From Pricia mediterranea (lineage in GTDB: Bacteria > Bacteroidota > Bacteroidia > Flavobacteriales > Flavobacteriaceae): DNA of 64,000 nt. The stretch lies in contig NZ_JAVTTP010000001.1 in assembly GCF_032248455.1 (NCBI RefSeq), forward strand, positions 1,240,001-1,304,000, written 5' to 3'. A program made the translations under genes and the position numbers. The notes under the pieces are model-generated. The model had not been told where the DNA came from. It worked only from the letters and a program-made list of their open reading frames with translations, and searched no databases. Each line of letters begins with the position of its first letter. Within the stretch, counting starts at the first letter, position 1. Positions 36,507 through 46,226 of the stretch are shown here, one piece after another.

Positions 36507-37400
36507 ATGTCGATAACCGTCAAGAACATCTCCAAATCTTTCGGACACCAGAAGGTGCTTCAAAACGTCTCTTTTGAGCTCCAAAAAGGGGAGATTACGG
36601 GATTTTTAGGTCCCAATGGCGCCGGGAAGTCCACCATGATGAAAATTCTGACGACCTATCATCGGGCGGACGAGGGGGAGGCGAAGGTCAATGGGTTCAA
36701 TGTGGTCACCGAGAAAAAAAGCGTACAAAAAAGTATCGGTTACCTGCCCGAACACAACCCCTTGTATTTGGATATGTACGTTAAAGAGTATCTAGCTTTC
36801 AATGCGGAGGTCTATAAAACGGACAAAAATCGGATTGCCAAGGTCGTCGAACAAACGGGACTCACCCCGGAAGTCCACAAAAAAATAGGCCAGCTATCCA
36901 AAGGCTATCGTCAGCGAGTGGGCCTGGCCGCGGCGCTTTTGCACGACCCCCAGGTCTTGATCCTCGACGAACCTACAACCGGCCTGGATCCCAAGCAACT
37001 GCTTGAAATCAGAAAACTCATCCGACAGATCGGAAAGGAAAAGACCATTCTACTTTCTACCCACATCATGAAAGAGGTAGAGGCCGTTTGCGATCGGGTG
37101 CTGATCATCAGCAAAGGTACACTAGTAGCGGATAAAAAACTGTCAGACCTGCGGGATGAAGAGGAACAAATTATCGAGGTGGAATTCGATTACCGGGTCG
37201 AGGAAGCGTTTTTGAACCAATTGCCCCATGTGGCACTGGTACGAAATACAGGGGGATTCCGTTATGAAATCACTTTCGATACCTCAACAGACATGCGGCC
37301 GGCCGTTTTCGACTTTGCCCACGACAACAAGCTCAAAACCTTACAGCTCAGCCGGAAGAATAAGAATTTAGAGGGGTTGTTCGGGGAGTTGACTTCGTGA
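36507..37400 (+). CDS. gldA: Gliding-motility ABC transporter ATP-binding protein GldA
   Basis: A 297-residue ATPase. Walker A is GPNGAGKST, the signature is LSKGYRQRVGLAAALLHDP, Walker B is VLILDEPTTGLDP and the switch His is in LSTHIMKEVE. The C-terminal domain after residue about 215 matches GldA-type transporters rather than simple ABC ATPases. GldA with GldF and GldG forms an ABC complex needed for gliding in Flavobacteria; gldF and gldG are not in this window. Generic ABC-2 ATPases are similar, so the specific name is likely but not certain. Confidence 0.85.
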   Translation: MSITVKNISKSFGHQKVLQNVSFELQKGEITGFLGPNGAGKSTMMKILTTYHRADEGEAKVNGFNVVTEKKSVQKSIGYLPEHNPLYLDMYVKEYLAFNAEVYKTDKNRIAKVVEQTGLTPEVHKKIGQLSKGYRQRVGLAAALLHDPQVLILDEPTTGLDPKQLLEIRKLIRQIGKEKTILLSTHIMKEVEAVCDRVLIISKGTLVADKKLSDLRDEEEQIIEVEFDYRVEEAFLNQLPHVALVRNTGGFRYEITFDTSTDMRPAVFDFAHDNKLKTLQLSRKNKNLEGLFGELTS

Positions 37401-37414
37401 TGCTAAAGACACAT

Positions 37415-37882
37415 CTAAAATTTCAAGGCTAATCCTAAGCCGTTATGATTGCCAATAGGCTCTAGAGATAAAGAAGTTCGACTATTAAGTTTTTGATTGT
37501 ACCCTAAAATGGCTTTTCTTTTTGAATTATTGGCCGAAACGAAGAAAATCGCAGCAATTGTGGCTGAGCCCAAGGTACCGATTAACGGGATAGTAGCGTC
37601 ATTGTCCTGCCCCATCTCGGCACCGGTCCAAAATGCAAATCCAAATTCGGAAACCAAGGCTACCGTTGCCAAGGTGTTTTGTAATTTTGATCTCTTCCAA
37701 AATTTTTCTAGTTGAGCATCACTCTTCATTAAGGTTTCCAACTCCTTTTTGGTTATCTCCTTATCGTCCTGATAATACTTTTGGCCCCAAAAACTTGGAA
37801 ACATTGTAATTTCCTGAGCATTTGATAATTTGGTGAAAGTAGTGAATATAACAACAAAAACAATTGCTTTCAAGATGTTCAT
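37415..37882 (-). CDS. Small secreted/membrane protein, paralogue of the next gene
   Basis: I choose ATG 37882 (155 residues), where a signal peptide follows at once (NILKAIVFVVIFTTFTKLSNAQ); the longer frame to 37957 adds 25 residues. After the signal comes EITMFPSFWGQKYYQDDKEITKKELE, then two hydrophobic segments (TVALVSEFGFAFWTGAEMG and LGSATIAAIFFVSA) and a C-terminus GLGLALKF. The layout and motifs match the protein at 38067-38534, so the two arose by tandem duplication. No function known to me; Gly/Ala-rich hairpin segments suggest membrane insertion. Confidence 0.6.
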   Translation of the reverse strand: MNILKAIVFVVIFTTFTKLSNAQEITMFPSFWGQKYYQDDKEITKKELETLMKSDAQLEKFWKRSKLQNTLATVALVSEFGFAFWTGAEMGQDNDATIPLIGTLGSATIAAIFFVSANNSKRKAILGYNQKLNSRTSLSLEPIGNHNGLGLALKF

Positions 37883-38003
37883 AACAAGATTGATTTGGAA
37901 TTTTCGAGATAAAAATTCAGCTATAATTTGACTTGTTTTGAGAACGAAAAAAAGCACTAATTATTACCATTCTATTTGAAATTTTTTATCACTAAAAGAA
38001 ATA

Positions 38004-38033
38004 ATGACACATCCCAAAATCGGGATACGTCAT
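38004..38033 (-). terminator. Hairpin after the 38067 gene
   Basis: ATGAC and ATCCC on one side pair with GGGAT and GTCAT on the other, with one unpaired base in the stem and a short loop. On the minus strand it follows the stop of the 38067 gene and is trailed by a T-rich stretch (TTATTTCTTTT). On the plus strand seven T follow it, so it could work in both directions. Confidence 0.6.
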
Positions 38034-38066
38034 TTTTTTACTTTCAACTGATTAATTGGCAATGAC

Positions 38067-38534
38067 TTAAAACTTCAACGCCAGTCCCGTGCCATTTTGA
38101 TTGTTGACAGGCACCAATCGGAATGAAGTACCTCCTGACAAACTATCGTTGTAGTTTAAAATGGCCTTACGTTTATTTTCTGAAGCCGCTTTAAAGAATA
38201 TCATTCCTATGGCTCCCGTACCGACCGTTGCGATAATGGGCCCGGTCAAGGGCTTGCTTTGGTCGAGATTGCTTACCAACCAGACCACAGATCCTAAATT
38301 TGCCACGCCGGATATAAGTCCCCCTAAAGCGAGTTTTTTGGACTTCCGCCATTCGTTCTGCGCCACCTGGCTATCCATCATTATTTTATCGACTTCCTTC
38401 CAGGTCAGTTTTTCTTTATCCTGATAGAAACTCTCCCCCCATGTACCGGGGAAGGCGGTTATTTCCTGGGCGGAAAGGTTTGAAGAAATCAGTACGATAG
38501 TCACGAGAGCAAAAATTTGCTTGAACAATTTCAT
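38067..38534 (-). CDS. Small secreted/membrane protein, paralogue of the 37415 gene
   Basis: A 155-residue protein with signal peptide KLFKQIFALVTIVLISSNLSAQ and then EITAFPGTWGESFYQDKEKLTWKEVD, two Gly-rich hydrophobic segments (LGGLISGVANLGSVVWLVSN and IIATVGTGAIGMIFFKAA) and the C-terminus GTGLALKF. The order of motifs equals that of its neighbour: EIT-FP-WG-YQD, two hydrophobic hairpins, KRKAIL-YN, GLALKF. Function unknown. Confidence 0.65.
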   Translation of the reverse strand: MKLFKQIFALVTIVLISSNLSAQEITAFPGTWGESFYQDKEKLTWKEVDKIMMDSQVAQNEWRKSKKLALGGLISGVANLGSVVWLVSNLDQSKPLTGPIIATVGTGAIGMIFFKAASENKRKAILNYNDSLSGGTSFRLVPVNNQNGTGLALKF

Positions 38535-38689
38535 AGTATAAAATTTTAGTTTCGTTCAACAAATTACGAAAAAGGTTGGACACTATGGACGCTTTCGGAG
38601 CGTATTTTACTCCAAACGGATTTTAGTTTCTCGCCGTACATATCGGAAGTGCTTTATAATTGCGAATAAATCAGTTTTGCTCCTACATT

Positions 38690-39952
38690 CTATACATCAA
38701 TGACCTTATGCAAATTCACCAAAGTAGCGATTGCTACATTCAATTCTTCTTGCACCTTGGGGTCCGTGCAATTAAGCAATATTGCGAATACCATCCCCGC
38801 TTCGGGATATACGAAGAAATTGGAGTAGCCCCCCACCCCGTTTCCTACGTGCCCGTAGTATGGCCTTCCCTTGGCATCTTCGCTTATCTGCCAGCCAAGG
38901 CCGTAATAGGTCGGCTTCCCGTTTACTACTTGGGAGTTCAAAAATTGGGCGCGAACCGATTCGTTCAGGATGGCCTCCTCTAGATGGGCCTGTCCAAATT
39001 TTGCGATATCCGCGGAGGTGGAGAGATAGCCTCCACCGGCCAGTTTGTAAAAGTTATTTACGGGAATGGCCTCCCGGAAACCTCCACGGCGGTTTTTGGT
39101 ATAAAATTTTGAGACGTGAGGGAATATTTTATTCGAAGGCCAGGCCTTCTTCGGCCCATCCTTGCTTGTCCTAAGCGCATCGGAAGCTTTTAAATCCTCG
39201 GTCTTATTTGAATTTCCCGTATGTGTTGTATCCTCACGGTAATTGACATCCCCCGTACCATCGGTTTCTCGACCGTCTTCCCCATTTTTGTCAAAATGGT
39301 TCCCCGACGGGGATTCGGGAAATGTGTTTTCCATGGCCAGGTGTTCCAAGACTCTTTGCCGTACGTATTCCTCGAATGGTATTCCACTGGCCTCCTGCAT
39401 GGCCAACGAAACCAAGACCCAATCGTAACTGTTATAGAGATAGCCCTTACCGGGTTCGAAGATCAGCGGATCATTCTTAAAAATATCGATCCCCTCCTTG
39501 ATGGTGTAGGGCTGGTTCAATCCGTATTCGACCCCTCGGTATCCCCGGATACCGGCCGTATGGCTTGCAAGCTGACGTATGGTAAAATCCCATTTTTTCT
39601 TGGGATAATAGGGGACATACTCGTAAAAGGAAGCATCGAGATCAATCAGTCCTTCGGCAACCATATGGGCCAAGGCGGTGGCGGCGATGGGCTTGGATAC
39701 ACTGGCAATCCGGAATAGCGTCTTATTGGGGTCAACGGGAAGTCGCACTTCCAAGTCGGAATAGCCATATCCCTTCTGAAATATGGTTATTCCATCCTTC
39801 AGAACGCTGACCGAAAGTCCGGGCACTTTTCCCTCGTATATCAATTCGGCCAACAAGGCATCCACTTTGGTCAATCCATTCAATACCTGGTCATGGCCAA
39901 GGATTCGTTGCTTGGCAAAAAGATCTTTCAAGTATTTTTGTACGGGCTTCAT
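38690..39952 (-). CDS. Serine hydrolase, beta-lactamase class C / esterase EstB family
   Basis: A 420-residue penicillin-binding-protein fold hydrolase. The catalytic SxxK is in RIASVSKPIAATALAHM, the second motif is YLYNSYDW (Tyr-x-x-type base) and the third is YYGHVGNGVGG (HxG in place of KTG). No N-terminal signal is seen, so it may be cytoplasmic or use an unseen upstream start. A hydrophilic, Asp/Thr/Asn-rich stretch near residues 205-255 (HFDKNGEDGRETDGTGDVN) is longer than usual. Substrate is unknown: peptide, ester and D-amino-acid targets all occur in this family. Confidence 0.85.
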   Translation of the reverse strand: MKPVQKYLKDLFAKQRILGHDQVLNGLTKVDALLAELIYEGKVPGLSVSVLKDGITIFQKGYGYSDLEVRLPVDPNKTLFRIASVSKPIAATALAHMVAEGLIDLDASFYEYVPYYPKKKWDFTIRQLASHTAGIRGYRGVEYGLNQPYTIKEGIDIFKNDPLIFEPGKGYLYNSYDWVLVSLAMQEASGIPFEEYVRQRVLEHLAMENTFPESPSGNHFDKNGEDGRETDGTGDVNYREDTTHTGNSNKTEDLKASDALRTSKDGPKKAWPSNKIFPHVSKFYTKNRRGGFREAIPVNNFYKLAGGGYLSTSADIAKFGQAHLEEAILNESVRAQFLNSQVVNGKPTYYGLGWQISEDAKGRPYYGHVGNGVGGYSNFFVYPEAGMVFAILLNCTDPKVQEELNVAIATLVNLHKVIDV

Positions 39953-40129
39953 TGCAAGGGAAAATGTGTGCTAGACCGCCACCGATTATAAATTCTTGGT
40001 CGGCAATCCCTTAGTGTTACTACGAAATAGAGGATTATATGATAAATTCTCCGGACTTGTGAAACATCGAATCTCGGGCTATCATTAGGATGCGGCCGGT
40101 TCGACCTTAGATCAATACCGCGCATACGA

Positions 40130-40867
40130 CTATCGAAATAGCAATCGCCCTCTATAAAGTTCCTCTACCGAGATGCTATCGGGCCGGTTCGAACTGATGA
40201 CGTCTCCGGTAGCACGAATCGCTCCTTGTATTGAGGCTTGGGGATTTACCAACATATCGTTCGAGCCGCGATGGTTCAATATCACGTTTTGCGCCGTTAC
40301 ATCAGCGGCTTCGATTCGGGAATCGCCTGCGGCAATTGTCAATCGCAGCGTATCGGTAGTACCTTTCAATCGAAAATAGGCAATGCCGTTGACGACTACA
40401 CTGAGGTTTTGGTTGTCCACCTCCAGATCGAACTCCCCGTCGGTGGTCGCAGCCTCGGGAACATTGAAACTTTCGGACAAGAGGCTCAGGCTATCGTAGG
40501 CCAGGACCCCATCGCTCTTGATCCGCCAGCCCGTACTGCTTCGGATTTCAGAAATATTGGGCGAGGTGATATACACCGTGGTCAGTCCGTATTCGCGAAA
40601 ATAATTACAATCGTTCGTATCCCTGAGCAGCAAACGGTCGCCTTCCACCTTTACCGAGACCTCGTCTCTCAGGTATTCCCCGGTGGCTATCTCGACTTTT
40701 TGCACGTCGCCCTGTTTTATTACCAAACTCACATTTTCAAAGACCGTAATTTTTGTAAAATCGGGAACCACGACCTCTTCACGGACCATGTTCCCGGCAT
40801 TTTGAAGGCAGTCGGGGGCGCTTTCCGTATTGCATCCTAGTAAGAACAAGGCAGTCCATAACAGCAT
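40130..40867 (-). CDS. DUF2807 (head GIN domain) putative lipoprotein
   Basis: I choose ATG 40867 (245 residues), because MLLWTALFLLGCN then gives a lipobox Cys; the frame extends upstream to 40951 without signal character. The body begins REEVVVPDFTKITVFENVSLVIKQGD and continues as repeated short beta strands (VSVKVEGDRLLL, LDLEV-type steps such as FDLEVDNQNLSVVVNG), typical of the right-handed beta-helix DUF2807 proteins, widespread in Bacteroidota and sometimes called auto-transporter adhesin-like. Location should be the cell envelope. Function is not established. Confidence 0.82.
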   Translation of the reverse strand: MLLWTALFLLGCNTESAPDCLQNAGNMVREEVVVPDFTKITVFENVSLVIKQGDVQKVEIATGEYLRDEVSVKVEGDRLLLRDTNDCNYFREYGLTTVYITSPNISEIRSSTGWRIKSDGVLAYDSLSLLSESFNVPEAATTDGEFDLEVDNQNLSVVVNGIAYFRLKGTTDTLRLTIAAGDSRIEAADVTAQNVILNHRGSNDMLVNPQASIQGAIRATGDVISSNRPDSISVEELYRGRLLFR

Positions 40868-41020
40868 TACACGTGTCAGGGCATTCCTTGTGTTGCGGAT
40901 AGATCCCAGATCTCCGGTACCACATCCCAAATTCCAAATTGCAAATCCCAAATCGTTTACGTTTTGATTTCCTGTTTAGGGTGCATTAATTTTTCTATCA
41001 TAAAGCTTCCACCTGACATT

Positions 41021-42115
41021 TTATAACCGTATCCCGATCCCGAATTCGACCGCCTCTGCTTTGGCGCCGTGGGATTTTAAGGTAACGGCCCCAAAAACCT
41101 TTTTCCCAAAATAGCGCTTTAAACCGACCCGATTGTACACCCGCCCCTCAAAATCGTAGGGATAATACACGTAATAGCCCAGCTGCGCAATAACCGACAG
41201 TTTATTAATAAACATTTCATGGCCTACGAAAATGCCCACGCGTTTATAATCGGTATCCGCGGCAATGTCGTTCTCGGGAAAGGAAACGGACTGAAATTCT
41301 ATAAGTTCCTTAAGAAAATTACTGAAAAATACATCCGCCCCCATATGAACGGCACTTTTCTGGCTTAACCGCTTGTCGGCATATCCCGATATAATGTAGA
41401 AGGGATATTCCCCGTGGCCTATATTGTCGCTGGCATTGACCCCTCCCCGGAATATCAGGTTATATTTTATGGGTTCGGTCACCTTGATTTTTTCTCTTCT
41501 AATGTATTGGTTTTCGGCCTGTTGCAAGGTATAGACCAGCCCCAGATTAAAGGCCAGGGTGTTTGTCGATGTATTCGGTGCCTTAAAATTGGCGTTGGAA
41601 TAGTGAATAATTGACAGCCCCGCTTTAAGTCCCAAATTTTTATAGATGTTTTCCTTGTGGTAATTGAACATGAGCATCGTGGAGCTTAAAATATGAGATC
41701 CGTAGGCATTGTTTCTGAAATTGCGGTTCCGATCATAGGGATTGGTCGTATAGGCTGCCCCCTGCCCGATACGGACTTGAAGGTTCCGTTGAAAAAAATA
41801 GAAATTAAAATGGGCGTAAAGTCCGTAATTCTTGCCCAAGGTGGGATTGACCATATCCTGATACACGAAAGATGCCCCCAGATCGGGATAGTTGTATCCC
41901 TGTTGCCAATTTTCACGGCCATAGGTCTTTCTGTTATACCCCAAAACAAGGCCCGCCGGATGCTCGGTGATCAAATGCGAGATATCCGGATTGTGCAGGA
42001 TAATGGATCCGTAAAAGGCACTTACATCAAAGGCGTAGTTGTGTTTCGGTTCGTCCGATTGGGAGAAGCAACATCCCACGGCGAATAAAAAAAGGAGAAA
42101 TACCCTTGGGTTCAT
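41021..42115 (-). CDS. Acyloxyacyl hydrolase / lipid A 3-O-deacylase (PagL-like)
   Basis: I choose ATG 42115 (364 residues), which gives the signal peptide NPRVFLLFLFAVGCCFSQ. A small outer-membrane barrel follows. The PagL-type active site region is LSIIHYSNANFKAPNTSTNTLAFNLGL, where His and Ser (HYSNANF) are the catalytic pair. Such enzymes trim an acyl chain from lipid A. Length is above that of minimal PagL (about 150) but usual for the Bacteroidota branch. It follows metF by 32 bp without obvious link. Confidence 0.8.
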   Translation of the reverse strand: MNPRVFLLFLFAVGCCFSQSDEPKHNYAFDVSAFYGSIILHNPDISHLITEHPAGLVLGYNRKTYGRENWQQGYNYPDLGASFVYQDMVNPTLGKNYGLYAHFNFYFFQRNLQVRIGQGAAYTTNPYDRNRNFRNNAYGSHILSSTMLMFNYHKENIYKNLGLKAGLSIIHYSNANFKAPNTSTNTLAFNLGLVYTLQQAENQYIRREKIKVTEPIKYNLIFRGGVNASDNIGHGEYPFYIISGYADKRLSQKSAVHMGADVFFSNFLKELIEFQSVSFPENDIAADTDYKRVGIFVGHEMFINKLSVIAQLGYYVYYPYDFEGRVYNRVGLKRYFGKKVFGAVTLKSHGAKAEAVEFGIGIRL

Positions 42116-42146
42116 GGGAGGCAAATATAGGTATGAAGTGCGAGAT

Positions 42147-43100
42147 TCAAAACACCTTGCCCGCAATGGCCTTGATATTGTCCGATTTTCCCATGGAGTA
42201 GTAATGCAGCACGGGAACTCCCGCGGCCTTTAGTTCCCTGGATTGCTCGATACACCACTCCACCCCTACTTGGCGGACGGCCTTGTTGTCTTTACAATCG
42301 TCGACGGCATCGATCAAATCCTGAGGCAGGTCGATACGGAATACCTGGGGCAGCAATTGCAGATGGCGTTTTACGGCGATGGGCTTAATACCGGGGATGA
42401 TCGGAACCTCGATCCCTATTTCCCGGGCGGCATCGACGAAATCGAAATATTTTTGGTTATCGAAGAACATCTGGGTCACCACGTAATGCGCCCCGGCATC
42501 GACTTTTTGCTTCAAACGTTTTAAATCCGATTTCAAGGATGGGGCTTCCAGATGCTTTTCGGGATAGCCCGCCACCCCGATACAGAAATCCGCACAGTGA
42601 TCGGTCTCGACCGTGTCGTGCAAGTAGTTCCCGCGGTTCAGGGCGTCGAGCTGCTCTACCAGGCCCACGGCATAATCATGACCGCCTTTGGTCGGTTTGA
42701 AATATTTTTCGTCCTTCATCGCATCGCCCCGCAAGGCCATTACATTGTCGATGCCCAAATAATGACAGTCTACCAGTACGTATTCGGTTTCCTCCTTTGA
42801 AAAGCCGCCGCAGAGCAGGTGGGGCACGGTATCGACATCGTACTTGTGCTTGATGGAGGCGCAGATGCCCACGGTTCCGGGCCGCATCCGGGTCAATTTT
42901 TTGTCGAGAAGTCCATCACGATCAATGTAAACATATTCCTCCCGGGAGGTCGTCACGTCGATAAACGGCGGCTTGAACTCCATCAACGGATCGATGTTGT
43001 CGTAGAGCTCCTGAATCCTGTGGCCTTTTAGGGGCGGGATGATTTCGAAGGAGAACAAGGTTTCTCCCTTGGCTTCTTTTATATGGTCGCTTACTTTCAT
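42147..43100 (-). CDS. metF: 5,10-methylenetetrahydrofolate reductase
   Basis: A 317-residue FAD enzyme reducing methylene-THF to methyl-THF for MetH. It shows FSFEIIPPLKGHRI near the N-terminus, ALRGDAMKDEKYF (folate-binding RGD region), and GAHYVVTQMFFDNQKYFDFV plus PIIPGIKPI in the second half. Family order and length are complete. It lies behind metH in the unit headed by the first SAM riboswitch. In the 225 bp between it and metH a dispersed palindromic fragment (CTCGACTGCGCTCGG near 43207) is seen. Confidence 0.94.
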   Translation of the reverse strand: MKVSDHIKEAKGETLFSFEIIPPLKGHRIQELYDNIDPLMEFKPPFIDVTTSREEYVYIDRDGLLDKKLTRMRPGTVGICASIKHKYDVDTVPHLLCGGFSKEETEYVLVDCHYLGIDNVMALRGDAMKDEKYFKPTKGGHDYAVGLVEQLDALNRGNYLHDTVETDHCADFCIGVAGYPEKHLEAPSLKSDLKRLKQKVDAGAHYVVTQMFFDNQKYFDFVDAAREIGIEVPIIPGIKPIAVKRHLQLLPQVFRIDLPQDLIDAVDDCKDNKAVRQVGVEWCIEQSRELKAAGVPVLHYYSMGKSDNIKAIAGKVF

Positions 43101-43325
43101 GTTTGTCTGCCCTCAAAGGGTTTTCAAAATTCGTTACTATTGTTTTTATTTGGGCGTCCGGGCGGGCTTTCCGCTGTATTTTTTTAGGGTCGTCTTTGGA
43201 CTGTACCTCGACTGCGCTCGGTAGAACCGCTCAAGGTGACACTAAAAAAGATGCCGCTGCAATCCCTGACGCGGCGTACTCAATGTTTTCTAATTTTTGC
43301 TTCGGGAACAATGCTACCATCTGTA

Positions 43326-46226
43326 CTAGTCATCTGCAATATTGGGTGCCAGCCATTTCGTAGCCTCTTCCAACGGCATCCCTTTGCGTTCGGCGAAATC
43401 CGCTACTTGGTCTTCCTTTATTTTTCCGACCCCGAAGTATTTGGATTCGGGGTTGGCGAAATAATAGCCGCTTACCGAGGAACCGGGCCACATGGCGAGA
43501 CTGTCGGTCAGCTTGACCCCGACACGTTCCTCGACCTGCATCATCTTCCATATCGTCCGCTTTTCCAAGTGATCGGGACAAGCAGGATACCCCGGTGCGG
43601 GACGGATGCCTTTATATTTCTCAACGATCAGCGCCTCATTGTCCAATTTCTCGTCGGCCGCGTAGCCCCAGTGCTTTAGTCGGACTTCCCGATGTAAATA
43701 CTCGGCGAAAGCTTCGGCCAACCGGTCCGACAAGGCTTTTATCAAGATGGAATTGTAGTCGTCGAGGTCTTCCCGGTACTTTTCGGATAGCTCGTCCGTG
43801 CCAAAACCGGTGGTCACACAAAAACAACCGATATAATCTTGCTTACCCGTTTCCTTGGGGGCTATAAAATCCGCCAGGGCATAGTCGGGCACGCCTTCGC
43901 GGCGTTGTAGCTGCTGGCGGAGGGTCCGGAAGACGAACCTGCCGCCACCTTCACCGTGAGCGGAATCGTTCTCGACTGCGCCTGTCTTGAGCGTAGTCGA
44001 AAGGCTCGAACTCTTCTCTACTGCGCCTGTCTTAAGCATAGCCGAAAGGCTCGAACTGACATTTTCTGGCTGATCTGATTCTCCCGAACCGTTCCCAGCT
44101 GCTTGCGCATCCTTTTGGCGGCTGCCTGTTACATCACCAGGTAGTATCGAACCGGCGGTTATTACTTCGATATCGTCGTGGTTTTCCAGGGTATTGGCCG
44201 GAAACAATCCGAAGATGCCCTTCCCTTTTAGCTTTTTGTTTTCCACCACATCCTTTAGCATGGCCTGTGCATCGGCAAAGAGTTCGGTGGCCTGTTCCCC
44301 TACCACCTTATCCTCTAAAATATCGGGATATTTGCCGTGCAGTTGCCAACTCCGAAAAAAAGGCGTCCAGTCGATATACTCCAGCAACTTTTTCATATCG
44401 ATGTCCTCGATAACCTGAATGCCGAGCTGTTTGGGCTTTACGATTTCCGATGTTTCCCAATCGATTTTAAAGCGGTTTTTACGGGCCGCCTCCAGGGTTT
44501 TGTACTCCTTGTGCTTGGAGCGGTTCTTAAATTTTTCCCGAAATACCTCGTAATCTTCCTTGATGGATTTTTTGTAGGCCTTTGAGGTCTCCTTTTGCAA
44601 CAGGTCGCCCACCACGGTTACCGCCCGCGAGGCATCGTTGACGTGTACGACGGACTGGCTATACTGCGTATCGATCTTCACCGCGGTATGGGCCTTACTG
44701 GTGGTCGCGCCCCCGATCAACAACGGTACCGTGAAATTTTTACGCTGCATTTCCTTGGCCAGGTGCACCATTTCATCCAACGATGGAGTTATAAGTCCGC
44801 TTAGCCCGATAGCATCTACCTGGTGCTTGATGGCTTCTTCCAATATTTTTTCCGGGGGCACCATAACGCCCAGGTCGATAATCTCGTAATTGTTACAGGC
44901 AAGTACGACCCCGACGATATTTTTCCCGATATCGTGGACATCCCCCTTGACCGTAGCCATTAAAATCTTACCGTTTCCGCCCTCATCGCCTTCCACGGGA
45001 TTGAGCAGCTTCTCTTCTTCGATATAGGGAAGTAAATAGGCGACCGCTTTTTTCATGACCCGTGCGGATTTTACCACTTGGGGCAAGAACATCTTTCCGC
45101 TACCGAAAAGGTCGCCCACGACGTTCATCCCGGTCATCAGGTTCCCTTCGATGACCTCTATGGGCTTGTCGGCCACTTGCCGGGCTTCCTCGACATCTTC
45201 GATGATATATTGGTCGATCCCCTTGACCAGGGCCCGGGTAATCCGATCTTGCAATTGGTCTTCACGCCACGAGAGGTCCACTTTGCTTTCCTTGGCCTTT
45301 CCTACAACGGATTCGGCAAAGTCCAACAACCTTTCGGTAGCGTCGTCCCTTTGGTTTAAAATGACATCCTCTACATGCGCCAACAAATCCTTGGGGATAT
45401 CATCGTAGATTTCCAACATCGTCGGATTCACGATTCCCATGTTCATGCCCGCCTTGATCGCGTGGTACAAAAACACAGAATGCATGGCCTCGCGCACGGG
45501 ATTGTTACCCCGAAAACTAAAGGAAACATTACTTACGCCTCCGCTGACATGGCAATGGGGCAGATTTTCCCGCACCCATTCGGTCGCTTCGATAAAATCG
45601 AGCGCATTACGCCTATGTTCGTCCATTCCCGTCGCGACGGGAAATACGTTTAGGTCGAAAATGATGTCCTCCGGTGGAAATCCGACTTGGTCCACCAATA
45701 TGTCATAAGACCGTTTTGAAATTTCTATCCGGCGTTCGTAGTTATCCGCCTGGCCTACCTCATCGAAGGCCATGACGATAACGGCGGCGCCGTATCTTTT
45801 AATAAGTTTGGCGTGGTGGATGAACTCCTCCTCCCCTTCTTTTAAACTGATGGAATTCACCACGCACTTGCCCTGGACCACCTGTAGTCCCGCTTCGATA
45901 ATTTCCCATCTAGAGCTATCGATCATGATCGGCACCCGGGCAATATCGGGTTCGGCGATGACCAAGTTGAGAAACTTGACCATAGCTTCCCTACCATCGA
46001 TCAGGCCATCGTCCATGTTGATATCGATAATCTGCGCCCCGCCCTCTACCTGTTCGCGGGCCACTTCAAGGGCCTCTTCGAACTTTTCTTGTTTGATCAG
46101 CCGTAGGAATTTTTTCGAACCCGCCACGTTGGTACGCTCCCCAACGTTTACAAAATTGCTTTCGGGGGTGACGATCAGGGGTTCTAGTCCGCTTAATTTC
46201 AAATATTTTGATCTAGTTTCCTTCAT
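43326..46226 (-). CDS. metH: Methionine synthase, folate/B12/activation subunit
   Basis: A 966-residue cobalamin-dependent methionine synthase lacking the homocysteine module, which is the separate gene upstream. Order: pterin-binding barrel ([28 protein letters not shown]), cap and B12 domain with [12 protein letters not shown] (His ligand) and [12 protein letters not shown], then the activation domain ([30 protein letters not shown]). Inside the activation domain, residues about 690-765, is a foreign-looking Ser/Glu/Gly/Lys-rich insert with two 15-residue repeats (SSLSxxLKTGAVE), encoded by a tandem palindromic repeat. The frame stays open, so the enzyme is probably functional. The start follows the metH1 stop with almost no gap. 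Confidence 0.95.
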   Translation of the reverse strand: MKETRSKYLKLSGLEPLIVTPESNFVNVGERTNVAGSKKFLRLIKQEKFEEALEVAREQVEGGAQIIDINMDDGLIDGREAMVKFLNLVIAEPDIARVPIMIDSSRWEIIEAGLQVVQGKCVVNSISLKEGEEEFIHHAKLIKRYGAAVIVMAFDEVGQADNYERRIEISKRSYDILVDQVGFPPEDIIFDLNVFPVATGMDEHRRNALDFIEATEWVRENLPHCHVSGGVSNVSFSFRGNNPVREAMHSVFLYHAIKAGMNMGIVNPTMLEIYDDIPKDLLAHVEDVILNQRDDATERLLDFAESVVGKAKESKVDLSWREDQLQDRITRALVKGIDQYIIEDVEEARQVADKPIEVIEGNLMTGMNVVGDLFGSGKMFLPQVVKSARVMKKAVAYLLPYIEEEKLLNPVEGDEGGNGKILMATVKGDVHDIGKNIVGVVLACNNYEIIDLGVMVPPEKILEEAIKHQVDAIGLSGLITPSLDEMVHLAKEMQRKNFTVPLLIGGATTSKAHTAVKIDTQYSQSVVHVNDASRAVTVVGDLLQKETSKAYKKSIKEDYEVFREKFKNRSKHKEYKTLEAARKNRFKIDWETSEIVKPKQLGIQVIEDIDMKKLLEYIDWTPFFRSWQLHGKYPDILEDKVVGEQATELFADAQAMLKDVVENKKLKGKGIFGLFPANTLENHDDIEVITAGSILPGDVTGSRQKDAQAAGNGSGESDQPENVSSSLSAMLKTGAVEKSSSLSTTLKTGAVENDSAHGEGGGRFVFRTLRQQLQRREGVPDYALADFIAPKETGKQDYIGCFCVTTGFGTDELSEKYREDLDDYNSILIKALSDRLAEAFAEYLHREVRLKHWGYAADEKLDNEALIVEKYKGIRPAPGYPACPDHLEKRTIWKMMQVEERVGVKLTDSLAMWPGSSVSGYYFANPESKYFGVGKIKEDQVADFAERKGMPLEEATKWLAPNIADD
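43969..44057 (-). repeat. Tandem palindromic (REP-like) repeat inside metH
   Basis: Two 44-bp copies, 43969-44012 and 44014-44057, period 45 bp, differing at four positions. Each holds a near-palindrome, TCGACTGCGC and GCGTAGTCGA in copy 1 (9 of 10 pair), separated by about 9 nt. Because the period is a multiple of three the frame is kept, and the copies encode SSLS-x-x-LKTGAVE twice. Confidence 0.85.
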
